Assembly: GCA_003254885.1 (NCBI GenBank)
Contig: QANT01007525.1
Location: 1-64,000 of the forward strand
Direction: 5' to 3'
Length of the DNA: 64,000 nt
Source: Purshia tridentata
Taxonomy: Eukaryota; Streptophyta; Magnoliopsida; Rosales; Rosaceae
Positions 1 through 11,369 of the stretch are shown piece after piece. Below the pieces are notes generated by a model, which was given only the letters and a program-made list of their open reading frames with translations, was not told where the DNA came from and ran no database searches. Numbering within the stretch: the stretch's first letter is position 1; the number at the start of each line of letters is the position of its first letter. The translations under genes were made by a program, and so were the position numbers.

Positions 1-444
1 ACCTTAATAACTCTTGAAAATTTAATCAGATGGTTGGAAATTGTTGGGTCAGAGACCCCCTTTTGGTTGTGGTAGAGGAGCTGTGAATGCTTAGAAGTGT
101 ATTTGCAGGTCTCGTGGAGAAAAGGGTTAGTCCAATTTCAGGGGAGGTTCTGCCGAATTTTCGGTAGAATTTTCCTTGATATTGGATTCCCGCAGGATCA
201 CTCCGAGTTCCAGGGTGGAATTCGGGGAGGGTCCTGTCACCCGGGGTCATTTTGCTACTGGATACAAGCCCTTAGGTTCGAAGTTGGTCTGAAAGTCATT
301 ATTCTTTGAGAGCTAGATGTTACCTATCATAGTTTGTGGCAATTGAGTAGTACTGTTTGCTAGAAAGTGAAACTATATATCTTGATGTGAGGAATATGTA
401 AAATATGTAAAATTTGCGGAATCTTTATTTATCTGCAAGTGTAG
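1..444. other. Leading intergenic or intronic stretch, repeat-like
   Basis: No exon of the adjoining CHID1-like gene can be recognised here. Positions about 130-290 are locally GC-richer, with short runs on the theme of GAATTTCGG and TCCGAG. That resembles LTR termini I have seen in woody rosids, but no boundaries, target-site duplication or partner copy are visible, so it is left unassigned. Confidence 0.3.
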
Positions 445-1417
445 GCATTGCAGTTTATAAAAGAGCTTGGAGATGCACTGCATGCAGTGAGATTGGAGAG
501 AAATGATAAGCAACAGTTGCAGTTGGCCTATGTTATAGGTCCACCACATTCTGAGAAGCTTCAAGCACACGATTTTGGACCCAAAGATCTTCGAAGGTTG
601 GGTTATGCTGTGGATGGATTCTCACTTATGACATATGACTTCTCGGGGCCTCAAAATCCAGGTCCCAATGCACCTCTGAAGTGGATTCGTTTAACCCTAC
701 AGCTGCTCCTTGGCACCAATAAAAAAAAATGCTCTGGCCCACAAGATATTTCTTGGCATCAATTTCTATGGATATGATTTCATCCTCACAGGAGGTATCT
801 TTTTCCCTTTCAATTTATAGAATTTTTGTTGTTGATTGGTGCTGAGTAATATTCATATGTGATTTATCATTTCTTGTTTGCTCTTTCCCATATGGAGTGG
901 AATATGGTGGTTCAATTCCATGTGAGTTCTAACTATGGGTGGACTGTGGAGTGAGGGGTTTTAATCGTGCTTGTCCGAGTTACAAAATCCACTTTGTTTG
1001 AGGAACCTATGGGAGGATGTCCTAGAGTTGGAGAGAGGATTTGAACTCATTAGGAGAAAAACAAACATTGCACTTTGTAATAAATTTTTTGCATGAAGAC
1101 CACATTTCATCTGGATTGATTATCGAAACATTGTAGATTTGATTAGTTTATCTTAAGCATCTGCTATTGTCCCTGACTTGTCAAATAATTGTCATTTCAT
1201 TGACTTGTTATGTCTCTTGAAGTTTCTTTGATCTTGCATGCGAATGAAAAATTCTTTAGTGGTTTCCCATTTTGTGAACAGAGTCCTCTTAAATGTTATT
1301 GAAAATGCAGGTCCTGGTGGTGGTGCTATCACTGGAAGGGATTACCTCTCCTTGTTGGAGAAGCACAGGCCTAACTGCACAGACCCTCCGTCCCACAGAC
1401 ACCATTTCAACAAATGA
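445..1417 (+). pseudogene. 3' part of a CHID1-like (chitinase-domain protein, GH18 family) gene, decayed
   Basis: Two exons are seen: 445-794, after a GTAG acceptor, and 1311-1417, after a GCAG acceptor. The first carries family-typical stretches such as AYVIGPPHSEKL, HDFGPKDL and AVDGFSLMTYDFSGPQNPG; the second has GGGAITGRDYLSLLEKHRP. CHID1-type proteins are GH18-fold, secreted or lysosome-like glycan-binding proteins. Two faults mark this copy as broken. Within a run of nine A at 721-729 the frame shifts by one, so the conserved KIFLGINFYGYDF segment is read in another frame from the part before it. After LLEKHRP the usual C-terminal part (about 60-70 residues, including the final catalytic-domain strand) is replaced by an unrelated short tail ending at 1415-1417. 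Upstream exons lie outside the window or are missing. A sequencing slip in the A-run could explain the first fault but not the second. Confidence 0.75.
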
Positions 1418-1728
1418 TTAGTTTTGCTATACCTGTAAGAATATAATTTGTTAAATCACCCCCTTCATAGCCAAAACTTGTTCGTAATGATATTGAAATT
1501 GTGAAGCAGTTGTAGTTTATACGCGGAGCACTATCGATCACTCTTTAGAGGACGATTCTGTATATATTATATACATAACCAGATGAAGACATGGGAGTTT
1601 TTGTAACAAAAGAAAAAAATCTGGTAGTTCTAATTTGAATTCTCATTTTGATTTTTGACATGCTACATTTTTAATTTCATTTAAGCGACAAAGTGTTACA
1701 GAATCAATTTCATCTTTAATTTAGGGCT

Positions 1729-2106
1729 CATTTGACACTGTTTTTCAAAAACACTTGTATTTTTTGCAATGAAGTACATACAAATTTTTATAAAAATTCT
1801 AATTTGTTCATTTAAAAGCAGTTGAAGTGATTCTTGATGAAAACATTTGTCAAGTGCTTTTCAAAAAACTCTTTAAAAGCGCTTTTATAATTTAGAAGCA
1901 CTTATATATATTTCTGTTAAATTTTGTTCATTTAAAAGCAGTTGAAGTGATTCTTGATAAAAACATTTGTCAAGTGCTTCTCAAAAAACTCTTTAAAAGC
2001 TCTTTTATAATTTAGAAGCACTTATATATATTTCTGTTAAATGCTATCAAATGCGCTTTTACTAATCTAAAAGTGTTTTTGGCAGTTCTAAAAGTACTGT
2101 CAAATG
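1729..2106. mobile_element. Small inverted-repeat (MITE-like) element
   Basis: The left end at 1729-1740 (catttgacactg) and the right end at 2095-2106 (tactgtcaaatg) are inverted repeats matching at 10 of 12 bases. The interior is rich in AAAAGCACTT/AAAAGCGCTTTT words that also pair in inverted orientation, as in common plant foldback elements. It has no coding capacity. A clear target-site duplication was not found, so the superfamily is open. Confidence 0.5.
1801..2040. repeat. Tandem duplication, 2 x 120 bp, inside the MITE-like element
   Basis: 1801-1920 and 1921-2040 are near-identical over their whole length with a period of exactly 120 bp. Only a handful of substitutions separate them (for example GCGCTTTT versus GCTCTTTT). 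The duplication is internal to the inverted-repeat element. Confidence 0.9.
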
Positions 2107-2303
2107 GATTTTTAATTTACTCTTTATTCTTGTATAATAAAATGTTTTTTTTTTTCAAACCCTTGAATAGTAAATACATAGCTAAAATATATTTATTGAA
2201 AAAAACATGTAAAGCAAAAAATCCCAAATTGAAACAAACATCGATCAATGATAAAATGGAAAAATAAGAAAACAAACATCGAATGCCAATGCTAAATTGA
2301 TAT

Positions 2304-3432
2304 TCATGCTGAATTCTTCCCAAGGAATGCATCGGTGAGAATTGACGACTTTGACTGCAGCAAGGCCTTTGACAATTTTATAACCTAAGAAAGAAGTACG
2401 AACGACAAAAAGTAAATTAATACTTTGAATAACTAGCAGTACTTTCATTGTGTGTAAATCATTTTAATGTGTATATATATATATATATATATTAAAGTAT
2501 ACGTCTCAAAACATGTTTATTCTAAAAAGAGGAATCCTCATTAGAAGGGTATATATATATCTTAAAACATGTTTCCCCTTTGAATCTTTTTAAAAAAAAA
2601 AAAACAAAATTGAAAAACTTTAGTGAGCATATATATGTGATCGAAACAAATTAAAGATTTTGGATATGAATCAGTAACTGAAACATAGCTAATGTTTTAG
2701 TGAAAATTAAGTAGTACGTACCTCATCCATGTATAGAGTAACAATCCTCTCTTCAAGAGAACCAGGAACCCCAACATTTATTTTGGACCTGCTAATTAAA
2801 ACAATACCAGTCAAGTAACTCAAAGACCCCACTTTCAGATCATCCTGGATCATGTATGTGATATGGTCCTTAACATACCCTCCTCGGCCATTGGTTAACA
2901 AACCTAGAATATCAGGTACACCAGCAACAATTGAAGCTTTAGGGTTGAGCAGCATGTCTTTCTTCACATTGCGTTGCATACATGAATCACTAAAATTTTC
3001 AATAGTACCCTTGTGAAGTTTGGCTAAGCAACCAACCATGTCATCCTTATATGAATCATCATCAGAATTTTTATCAACTCTAGTCTTGTAAAGTTTGGCT
3101 AAGCAAGCAACAATGGCATCCTTCGAGCTACCAACCATGGCATCCTTAGAGCTACCAACCATGGCATCCTTAGAGCTACCAACCATGGCATCCTTAGAAC
3201 AGCTACCGACCATTGCATCATCATCCTTGGAGACGAGATTAATGATGGTGCGAATTGGCAAAGATAGGAGACCAAAGAGAAAGTCCACAAAGTCCTTACC
3301 TGCTTCAGCAAACAACACTTTTTGATCTTCTGTGTCTATCAAGAGCTTCACACGTAATTTTCTACTAGAGGAATTAGAGGTTGTCATATAGTTGATCGAA
3401 AAAGTGTTAATTTGGAGGGGTTGCAAAAGCAT
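2304..3432 (-). CDS. DUF674 family protein
   Basis: Two exons, 3432-2722 and 2384-2304, give 263 residues. The N-terminal block KLLIDTEDQKVLFAEAGKDF followed by VDFLFGLLSLPI is the hallmark of DUF674. The second exon follows a TTTCTTAG acceptor and supplies the equally typical tail ALLQSKSSILTDAFLGKNSA, so the splice is well supported. The family has no known biochemical role; many members are plant-specific and occur in tandem arrays, but no second copy is visible here. Residues about 75-106 hold four copies of an (S)SKDAMVG unit, an unusual local expansion. The start is the first ATG about 60 bp below a TATAAATA box; an in-frame ATG at 3387 is an alternative that keeps the whole conserved block. 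The only intron is about 340 bp. Confidence 0.85.
3113..3208. repeat. Coding minisatellite, 4 x 24 bp, in the DUF674 gene
   Basis: The 24-bp units start at 3113, 3137, 3161 and 3185. They encode 8-residue (S)SKDAMVG repeats on the minus strand. The two central units are the most alike and the outer ones diverge, so the array probably grew by slippage or unequal exchange. A fifth, weaker relative (KDDMVG) lies nearer the C-terminus. Confidence 0.85.
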
Positions 3433-3492
3433 ATATTTGCCGATCGTGCTTAGGAATTAGAACGACTTGTCTTCTAGGGTTGGAGAATAGTA

Positions 3493-3500
3493 TATTTATA
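3493..3500 (-). promoter_or_regulatory. TATA box of the DUF674 gene
   Basis: TATAAATA on the minus strand, about 60 bp above the first ATG at 3432. It predicts a leader of roughly 30 bases. Confidence 0.55.
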
Positions 3501-4636
3501 GGAGAATAGGGAGGATCTCCTTTCTTGTACGACTAGAATTTTATCACGCCTAAAGCATTGTTGACCATTGGTTTTATATTTGACTCACGAAACCTTAATT
3601 ATAATAAAAAGCTTAATTAGGTCAGGGCTATTCTTAATTTGGCCAAAATTATTCTAATACGATATGATTAAATAATTCTTAATTTAGTCCAAATTAAACC
3701 GATAGAAGAATCAAATATTTTTTATAAAACCGTTTATTTGTTTAATCAAAATTAAATATGCAAATAATTTTTGATTTGACTAATGTGTTTACAAATTTGG
3801 ATGATCTAGCAATAAAGATATAAAAAATGAATGATTCGGTTCGACACAAAACGACTCGCGTGGATCCCACACGAGATCTTTAATTTAACACTAAATGAGA
3901 AGTCTCTTATTGAAAGACCTGTATCTTTACATGCAACAATTTCAATTTATTTAAAGCTAACATAAATGAAAATATAAAATAGTTGAAATGTAGTGGCCAA
4001 ATTAGTTAGAGAATTCACACAAATAACATAGTCAACAACAGAGAATTCACACAAATAACATAGTCAACAACACACATGTTCTCTGCTCTCTCTTGCTACA
4101 TGATGAATAACAATGACATTTTCCACAGTCATACAAGCCGCTTGCTAGAACCTGCAGATTGAGGGCAAGAAATATGATAGTTGCAGATTCAGCTACTCAA
4201 TTAATCAATGTTAGGCCTCCTGATTCCCCACTCTGCCTATTAATGGTGGCCTTCAATGACATCATATGCAGGAGTTTTGTGCTGATTTTCCATGGTAATC
4301 AGATGAAACCACAGGTCCACAACCATTCAGTAATAAGACTGCATGCAGGCCCTCTGTATATGCAGTAATGTGGAGGAACTACTTACATTATTCACTTTGG
4401 ATATATAGAAGAGATCATGACCATTTCTCCCGGCCCCTTATATTTTGAGTTCACATGCAGTACCAATACGAGTATAAGACTAATGTACCACAATTGTGTA
4501 CCACATTTCTCATAAAAACAAGACCCAATTTGTATGGATGGATCCCAACTCTATTAGAGATGCGGTTCACAATGCGATCCATAACCCCGAAGATTACTCA
4601 TGCAATATTGACACCAACAGAAAGCATGAAAGTGAT
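3501..4636. other. AT-rich intergenic stretch with a small tandem duplication
   Basis: Mostly AT-rich sequence without a recognisable gene. A 32-bp unit containing GAATTCACACAAATAACATA is exactly duplicated at 4008-4039 and 4040-4071. Positions 4100-4636 are less AT-rich and probably include the 3' flank of the DUF1442 gene; no coding segment with family similarity was found. Confidence 0.5.
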
Positions 4637-5794
4637 TTACCCAGGCACCCTAAAGATGTGTTCTTCACCACTCTTCTCGTCAACCTTGACAAGCCATTTG
4701 CTCTTACCAGCAGTCTTTTTCTTGAAACCACTCATTTTTTCTGTTCCAGCTGAAAGAACCTCACCTCTCCAAGCTCTCTCTCCAATCTCATTGTCCTTCC
4801 CAATCATAGTGACCTCCATACCTTTCCCTATGGGATGCTTCATAGACCTCACAGCAACCCTCTCCTCTGTCACTCTTCTCACCTGTCCTCCAAACCCTTT
4901 TCTCTCACCAACCAAGTTATTAGCCACAACCACTGATTTTCTAGGATTAACATCCAGCACCTTCAGCAACCTTGTGTACTCATCATTCTTGCAATCAACC
5001 AGAGAGAAATCGATGTTCTCGTAATTCGACAAGAGCTCAAAGGGGTCACCAGTTTTGAACTCTACCAAGTCTTTTAGGCCTTTGTCTTTGATTACTTTCT
5101 TTGATTCAGCAAGAACTGGCTCTGGAAGAATGCAAACCAATCTGCCTCCAGTGTGCTTTGCAGCAGCTGCTAAGGCTATTGTTGATGGGGAAACGCTTGA
5201 TGTCACTTCCACTATGAGTTTGGCTTTCATGCCTGCTGCCAAGGCTGACACAAATTCATTGCTCCCTGGCTCTTGGGTTTTCCATGAATCACATTGTCTT
5301 CTTCGGTCACCACACTGCGGAAGTGTGAAATTGGAGATAGCATTTAACATATATAATCCATGGATAAACTTTGTCCTACATTCTTGATTAAGATTCAAAT
5401 CACACAGCAAAAGGATTTCAAATTGTAAAGCTATATTTATAAAAATGTTTTCTTCGAAATTATATATTTAGCATACTATATTATCATATATACTGTGAAT
5501 CTTGACCTGCATAAATTCTTGTTGCTTAGTTCAAATTCACAATCTAATAACATTACGCACATATTACATATTTGGAAATAGAATATTACCAACAAATCCA
5601 AATGACCATTTGAATCAATAATCCTGGATTATATTCCAAACCCAAATTGAAGAAAACAAAAAAGAAAGAATTTTTTATTTTAAAAAACACAAAAATCCAA
5701 AAAGGAAGAGGCAATAGAAATGTACCAGTTTGAGGGTATCGAAGTAAGCGTTTGTAGCAGATGTTGCAGACCATTCCATCCTCAAACTTCCCAT
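4637..5794 (-). CDS. DUF1442 family protein (putative SAM-dependent methyltransferase fold)
   Basis: Two exons, 5794-5726 and 5314-4637, give 248 residues. Exon 1 encodes MGSLRMEWSATSATNAYFDT, whose WSATSATNAYFDTLKL run is the conserved DUF1442 start. Exon 2 continues with EPGSNEFVSALAAGMKAKLI and VEVTSSVSPSTIALAAAAKH, then a VDCKNDEY motif and VVVANNLVGERK, all family landmarks. The family is predicted to have a Rossmann-like methyltransferase fold, but no substrate is established and I make no claim of activity. The ATG at 5794 was chosen because it sits just before the conserved block; an in-frame ATG five codons on (MEW...) is equally possible. The donor CTG|GTACA and acceptor CCGCAG|TGT are both standard and keep frame. 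Confidence 0.87.
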
Positions 5795-6821
5795 ATGATT
5801 ATTATAAAATGGTTCCAAATTCCAAATTTCTGCACCCACCACATAGACAACAGCTGAAGAAGCAGAGAAGACTTGGGGCGCAAACAATTAAGGACGAGGA
5901 ATTAGAACTTTTTTTCTTTTTGGTGCAGGACAACAATTACAAACGTTGTGTATAGTCCTGGTTTTATTGGTAGTGTTTCTACGTACTGTTTATATATTAT
6001 TTATTTCTCACCTTCGTTGGGTTTGTTGGTAACCAAAAAAGGACATGCGGCATATACCGTTGTGTATCTTTGGAGCTGGTTAAAGAAGACAATGAGAACG
6101 TAGTCAAAACCGTTTTAAGTTCAAAACCGTGTTCAGTTAAAACCCATTGCAAAATATAAGGGAACTAAACTAGGCTAATTTTTCTGAAAAAAGGAAAATC
6201 ATAGTTGAAGCTTCTTTACTATGAGTTAAATCAATATTTTTACTCATTTCCTTTTTAAAATTAGTTGGGAATTGGTCAGTTAGTTTAGTTAGGATTCATC
6301 CATTTCTCTTTTGCGTCTTTTCTTGCCCCTTATCGAGAAGAAAATAAAAGCTCAATACTATTATTCTAGAACAAATTTTGAGTTGGACTATCTTCTGACA
6401 CTATTACATATATGAAAATAAGAAAAATTGGATTCAATCATCACATTATTAAGTAGCATTGTCCATTGGGGGACTACAGCTTTTTGGTGCGAGTTTGTGG
6501 ACTTTGTGGGTGAATGGGAGTTGTTGGATCAGTTTTGATGGGTCTCTTTTTCTTTTTCTTTTTTGTCAATTTTGGCAGATTGGATTAATATATCATAAGA
6601 GGCCTAAGAGGCACATTACACAAACCAAACTCAATCTATAGGGCCAGGGCTAGGGAACTCCCCCGCCCATCGATAAAACAAAAAAAGGCCGAACCAACAC
6701 AAGTAGGCCCACAACTAAGCAGAAGGCAAAGGTGCCTGAAAAACTTAACCTTTTTATTTTTCTCTAAACTAGTAAACCAAAAAAAAAAAAAAGGTTTTGA
6801 GAAATAGGCCTTTTGTGGTTT
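5795..6821. other. Intergenic stretch with a possible retroposon remnant
   Basis: Promoter region of the DUF1442 gene followed by AT-rich DNA. At about 6540-6735 a T-rich run leads into a segment rich in GGCC/GGCCC words (aggcctaagaggc, agggccagggctaggg). Read on the minus strand this looks like the 3' end of a non-LTR retroposon, but no open frame or target-site duplication was seen. Assignment is tentative. Confidence 0.35.
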
Positions 6822-9800
6822 TTACTTGACAAGAGCTCTTGCTATGACAGCCTCCTTGATAAGCTCGAGAGATTCTATAATATCATCACACAGCCGGTGG
6901 GGATCAGGAATGGTGTCTTCATCCACTGATAGAACAATAGTCATCTTGTTCACGTAACTTTGCAAGTTAATCACCAATGCCTGTCATGTATTCATTGATC
7001 AGTACTAGTTGTGCATGGAAATTAAGCATTAACACCATTAATTACCCATAATTAATTAGAAAAATCAAAATTAATAATTTTTTTAAAAAAAAACTTACAT
7101 GTGGTTGGCCATAAGTACTTGCGGCAATGAAAGATATTGGGTGGCCATAATAATCTATTTCCTCAATTGGGCCAACTAGATTGGAGAAGCACATTGTTGT
7201 GTTAGTGATAATTCTATGGGATACTCCACTTGCCCTCTGTGATCAATCATGGAATTAATATTAGAGCAAGTTTATAACTTGAATAAGAAGTACTTAATTA
7301 ACAAAAATACATAATGCATATATATATATAGTCTAATAATGGACCAAAAATATTGATATTATATATATACCTTGATGCCAAAAAGCTTGAGAACCAATTC
7401 AGAAATGGAGAAGGTGTAAATAGCTTCAAGAGAATGCTTCTTTCTATCAATTGTGACCTTGGCTTCGCGAATGTAGTCTAAGGGGTCATTTCGTAAGCCA
7501 ATGGTGAAAGGGAGGAGCACATAACCAATCCAATTGCCCCACTTTGCTTCAGTCTTCTTCTCCATCATATCAGCCAAAGCCTATATATGCACACAAATTA
7601 TATATAATTCAAATTGAAGTTTTAAAGCACCAACATGTTATATTGTTAAATTGGTCCATGATTTTGATTCACGATATGACAATATAATATATCAGACCGT
7701 GTGATTTATTTTATTTTGCCTAACTATAACAGTGACTATATTCAAATATATATATAAATTTCCGAAGGTGACAGAACATTAATATTAACCTGAATTCCTG
7801 CTGCTGGTCTAATGTTAATGAGCAAAGTTGATCTGAGGTGACCGTGTGATTTATTTTATTTTGCCTAACTATAAGAGTGACTATATTCAAATATATATAT
7901 AAATTTCCGAAGGTGACAGAACATTATATTAACCTGAATTCCTGCTGCTGGTCTAATGTTAATGAGCAAAGTTGATCTGAGGAGAATTTTTTCAGGAAGA
8001 TTGTTCTGCTTCTCAGTTCCTTCCTCTTGGTTCTTATTGTTCTCACCTAGACCAATGAAAGAATGGAAAGCAGAGGTATTTGGTGATGGAAAGCATAATA
8101 ACACTCTTTCACAGTTACAAATCAAAACAAAACCATCAGTTTCAGGCAGCACTATAAGTGTTTGAGGTTGCAACTTGCATCATTAATTGCATACAAACAT
8201 TTATGAAAACAAGAAAAAGAATATTCCTAAAATAATTGTGCAAGTCATATAGAAAGCAATTAATTTCAGAAATGGAAGACTTCTGTACCATATCTCCTAT
8301 TGAGATACCGGGACAAACCAGCCTGTGTGATTCCCAAAGCAACATCATTTATGGTCTGCAAAAATCATAGCATGTGTAAATTAGTTGTAAAATTAATCTG
8401 TGATTAATGTTAGAGAGGTCATATTTTCTGACCACATTGATTGACAATACTTGATGTGCTAAGTATCATTCGTTCATAAGTATACATTAATTGTCACATT
8501 ATGTGATATAAAAACTATAGTCCCTTGTAGCATTAATGCTTGCTCTGCAACATGCATCCCTCTGTCTCTATATATGATCAAAATTTTGAAGGATTTCCTT
8601 ACCAAGTTCATTGCATTCTTGATCAGCTTCATGTCGTCCAAACTCACGGTCTGATAAACAAATCGCCGAGGGTTGAACTCACTCCCCGGCCGACCTTTGA
8701 TAGGAGTCTCTGTATCTTTCAAGTACAATGCAGTCAACATAAACATGAACACATCTACAAAAGTATTCCAAAATAGCTTGAAAACCCACCAAACCCCAAA
8801 AAAGCACCACCAAAATCCTCTATTAACATCAACATATTCCAGCCAGCTGCTCTTATCTCTCTTTTTCTTCATTGGAATCGTTGGCAAGGCCTTGGGGTCA
8901 GAGATTTGGCGAGTGCAGGCCAGAAGAAGAGACATGAGAGAGGTGCCATCACCAAGAGAGTGGTGGATTCTGAAGATGACAATAGCCTCTGCGTCAGAGG
9001 TTTTGAGATTGAGGAGGTGGAGCTCCCAAAGTGGTTTTGTCTTGTCAATGCTGGTTTTGCTGAGGTTGTAGATGTAGTCTTCAACAAATTGGTCTGGGGA
9101 GTCCATGTTGGGGTCAAGGTTTGGAACAGCAATGTGCTTGTCTAGATCCACCTCTGTTTTGACCCATTTCATCTCTCCACCATTTTCTTCATCCACAACC
9201 TGTGTAAAGTGGTATCAAAGAAGAAAGGGCTGTTAAAAGGGTTTGCAGATAGAGTTGATCGATAGTTAAAGTATACAAAAAATTTTCACCTAAGGAACTT
9301 AAATTGAGTGTTGAGTGATGGACAATGCATTAAAGAGTTGAATTGACTTCAAAGAATCATAGATTTCAATGGTTGTGTTAAATCTAACTATTAAACCCCT
9401 CCATTTAAATTCCTTAGGTGGCAATCTATTGTCAATTTTTGACTTCATCTTGTACTTACTACATCAATTATTATACTAACCGTTAGTTATAAATCAACAA
9501 ACATATCATACAATCTTTTAATGTGGTTAAAAAATTTAAATCTGATCCTTCTAGCATTACTCATGATCAAACAGATTGTAGGACTGCAGCTCTACAACCC
9601 TTTTTGGTTTTTCAACATGAACAGAGAATTAATCTAATGATCATGGAATATATCATTAACTTTCATGAATTGATATTAATAGTTGTTACCAGCAAACTGG
9701 AGAAGCGAGGGTGTCTGAGCAAATTGTGGGGCAAGTTGGCCTTAACAACATGTAGTTGAATCCTGGTCTTGACCCCCATGATTGCTATGACATGCACGTT

Positions 9801-9962
9801 GAAGTTTGGTTCATGGAACAACCGCGCAGCTGGGCTCAATGGCTCTTCCTCTTCTTCCATCATCATCTCATCCTTGTTTTCTGATGATGTTCTCTTGGTT
9901 TTGATAGGTGCAGGAGCAGCTGGCTTCCTCCATCTAAGTTGACCTTCCTCCTCAAACTCCAT
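6822..9962 (-). CDS. WSD-type wax ester synthase/diacylglycerol acyltransferase
   Basis: Seven exons (9962-9690, 9199-8603, 8355-8289, 8046-7934, 7580-7371, 7236-7099, 6980-6822) give 518 residues, close to the usual 480-500. Family members esterify fatty acyl-CoA with alcohols or diacylglycerol, mainly for cuticular wax, at the ER. The acyltransferase motif HHSLGDG lies at about residues 170-176 (HHxxxDG, intact), preceded by PLWELHLL. A hydrophobic segment (WWCFFGVWWVFKLFW) follows at about 215-230. Exon 3 gives TINDVALGITQAGLSRYLN, and exon 6 gives CFSNLVGPIEEIDYYGHP, the conserved C-terminal NxxGP-like motif. All junctions keep frame. The N-terminus carries an acidic EEEEE run that varies in this family. 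A TATA-like box lies at 10088-10095. Intron 4 contains a duplicate of the end of exon 4 (see repeat). Confidence 0.9.
7695..7983. repeat. Tandem duplication (about 145 bp) covering an exon end and splice donor of the WSD gene
   Basis: 7695-7839 and 7840-7983 are near-identical, differing by a one- or two-base indel and few substitutions. The unit contains the last 48 or so bases of WSD exon 4, its GT donor and part of the following intron. The real exon uses the right-hand copy, which joins the rest of exon 4. The left-hand copy lies within intron 4 as an exon fragment with its own donor but no evident acceptor. Confidence 0.9.
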
Positions 9963-10087
9963 CAGCTGCTAGCCTAAACTATAATATTAACAATATTCTG
10001 TATATGAATGTCTCAGTGTTTTCCCAGCTGTGGGTTTTTGAAGCTTGAAACAATGAAACTGGTTCTGGATAGAATGGTAGGCTAGTT

Positions 10088-10095
10088 TTTATATA
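10088..10095 (-). promoter_or_regulatory. TATA box of the WSD gene
   Basis: TATATAAA on the minus strand, about 125 bp above the ATG at 9962. A second AT-rich candidate (TTTATAAA) lies about 15 bp further up, near 10105-10112. Confidence 0.5.
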
Positions 10096-10120
10096 TGATG
10101 GGCTTTTTATAAATTGCTCC

Positions 10121-10320
10121 TTGTAAACACCCTTAATTTAAGGAATTCAACTGCATTTTGCATGTAACTAGTACCTGCCTGTTTTAAATATTCAAATATT
10201 GATTAGATCATCTCTCCTTTAATTTCTTTGTAAACACCCTTAATTTAATGAATTCAACTGCATTTTGCATGTAACTAGTACCTACCTGTTTTAAATATTC
10301 AGATATTGATTAGATCATCA
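10121..10320. repeat. Promoter-proximal tandem duplication, period 107 bp
   Basis: 10121-10227 and 10228-10320 repeat a block including TTGTAAACACCCTTAATTTA and CTGCATTTTGCATGTAACTA with only a few differences. It sits immediately above the WSD core promoter, so any upstream element within it is doubled. Confidence 0.9.
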
Positions 10321-11369
10321 AATGAAGTTAACCTGTATCAAGTAGTTGTTTTCATAACTGAGGTATTCCTAATTCTCTGATAGCTTAAAACTCTTGGGGT
10401 TACAGTGGTTATGTAATATAGTAGTAATAGAGCCTCAAATAATTGTAATTATTGTGTAACATTGCTGAGATTCATTTTTTAACTTCTATCGATCGGCATT
10501 ACCCGAATTTAACAGCTCAATGGATTTGGATGTGAGGTTTGAACTCAAAATAGACACACTACAGTTATCAAGTGATCACTCTCGCCGCTTCAGCAATGAA
10601 GTCCTTGCCATTGACAGGTAAAGATGATGATGATGATGACAAGTTGCTGACCGATAGATGTGTCTTTTTCTCAAGGAGAAAACAATCAACAATCAATTCT
10701 TCACTAAAGAACATTAACCGTGCGAGCCCTTTCATTTAATTTTTGTGTGAGAGGTGGCCATCTTTTGAAATTCATCAAGGCTACCTAGCTTCTATGCTCA
10801 TGGCCATGTGGTACATTTCAAACCAGGTGGCTTCAATCTATGATTTATTTTTTTCTTTTGGCCAAGTGCAACCAATGAAAGATAAAATTTTCCTTTTTGT
10901 TTTTTTCAGTTTAATTTTTTTTTCTTCTACATAATAGGGAAAAATACCACTAAACGAATAGCTAGTTAGTCTACTAATAATTGTATCTCTTTCATTTTAA
11001 CTGATAGGAGAGAGTACATGAAAGACGAAAAATACATCACAAATGAAAAGGAAAATCTAACATGACTAGAGTATATTATTTAACATCCATCAAGTAAGGC
11101 TATCTTGGAAGAAAAAGAGAGGGGGACAGAAAAAAAGAGCAGCAAACAAACTTACTTTTTATTATATGAGGACCAAAGGCCCAAGCAACATACAAGGCCT
11201 AGCCAGGAACATCCCTGGGCCAAGCAACACAGCAAATCATCAATAACAAGCTGAACGATGAGTAAACTTTATAAAAAAAGAGGCCAAAATACAACTTAAC
11301 TGAGAAAAGGCCCGAAGAAAAGACCCAACCAGCAGCTGAAAAAATAAAGGGGCCAAGACCCAACGTAAA
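10321..11369. other. Intergenic stretch, possible retroposon 3' end
   Basis: AT-rich DNA with no gene. The segment at about 11150-11360 is rich in AGGCCC/GGGCC words and starts with TTTTTATTATAT. On the minus strand it reads as a GGCC-rich tail ending in ATATAATAAAAAG, which resembles plant LINE 3' ends. No coding region or flanking duplication is visible. Confidence 0.35.

Noticed and set aside
130-290. LTR-like GC-richer stretch at the window start
   Set aside because: No ends, no target duplication and no partner copy within the window, so not called as an element.
4455-5024. 189-residue plus-strand frame opposite DUF1442
   Set aside because: Antisense shadow of the DUF1442 second exon.
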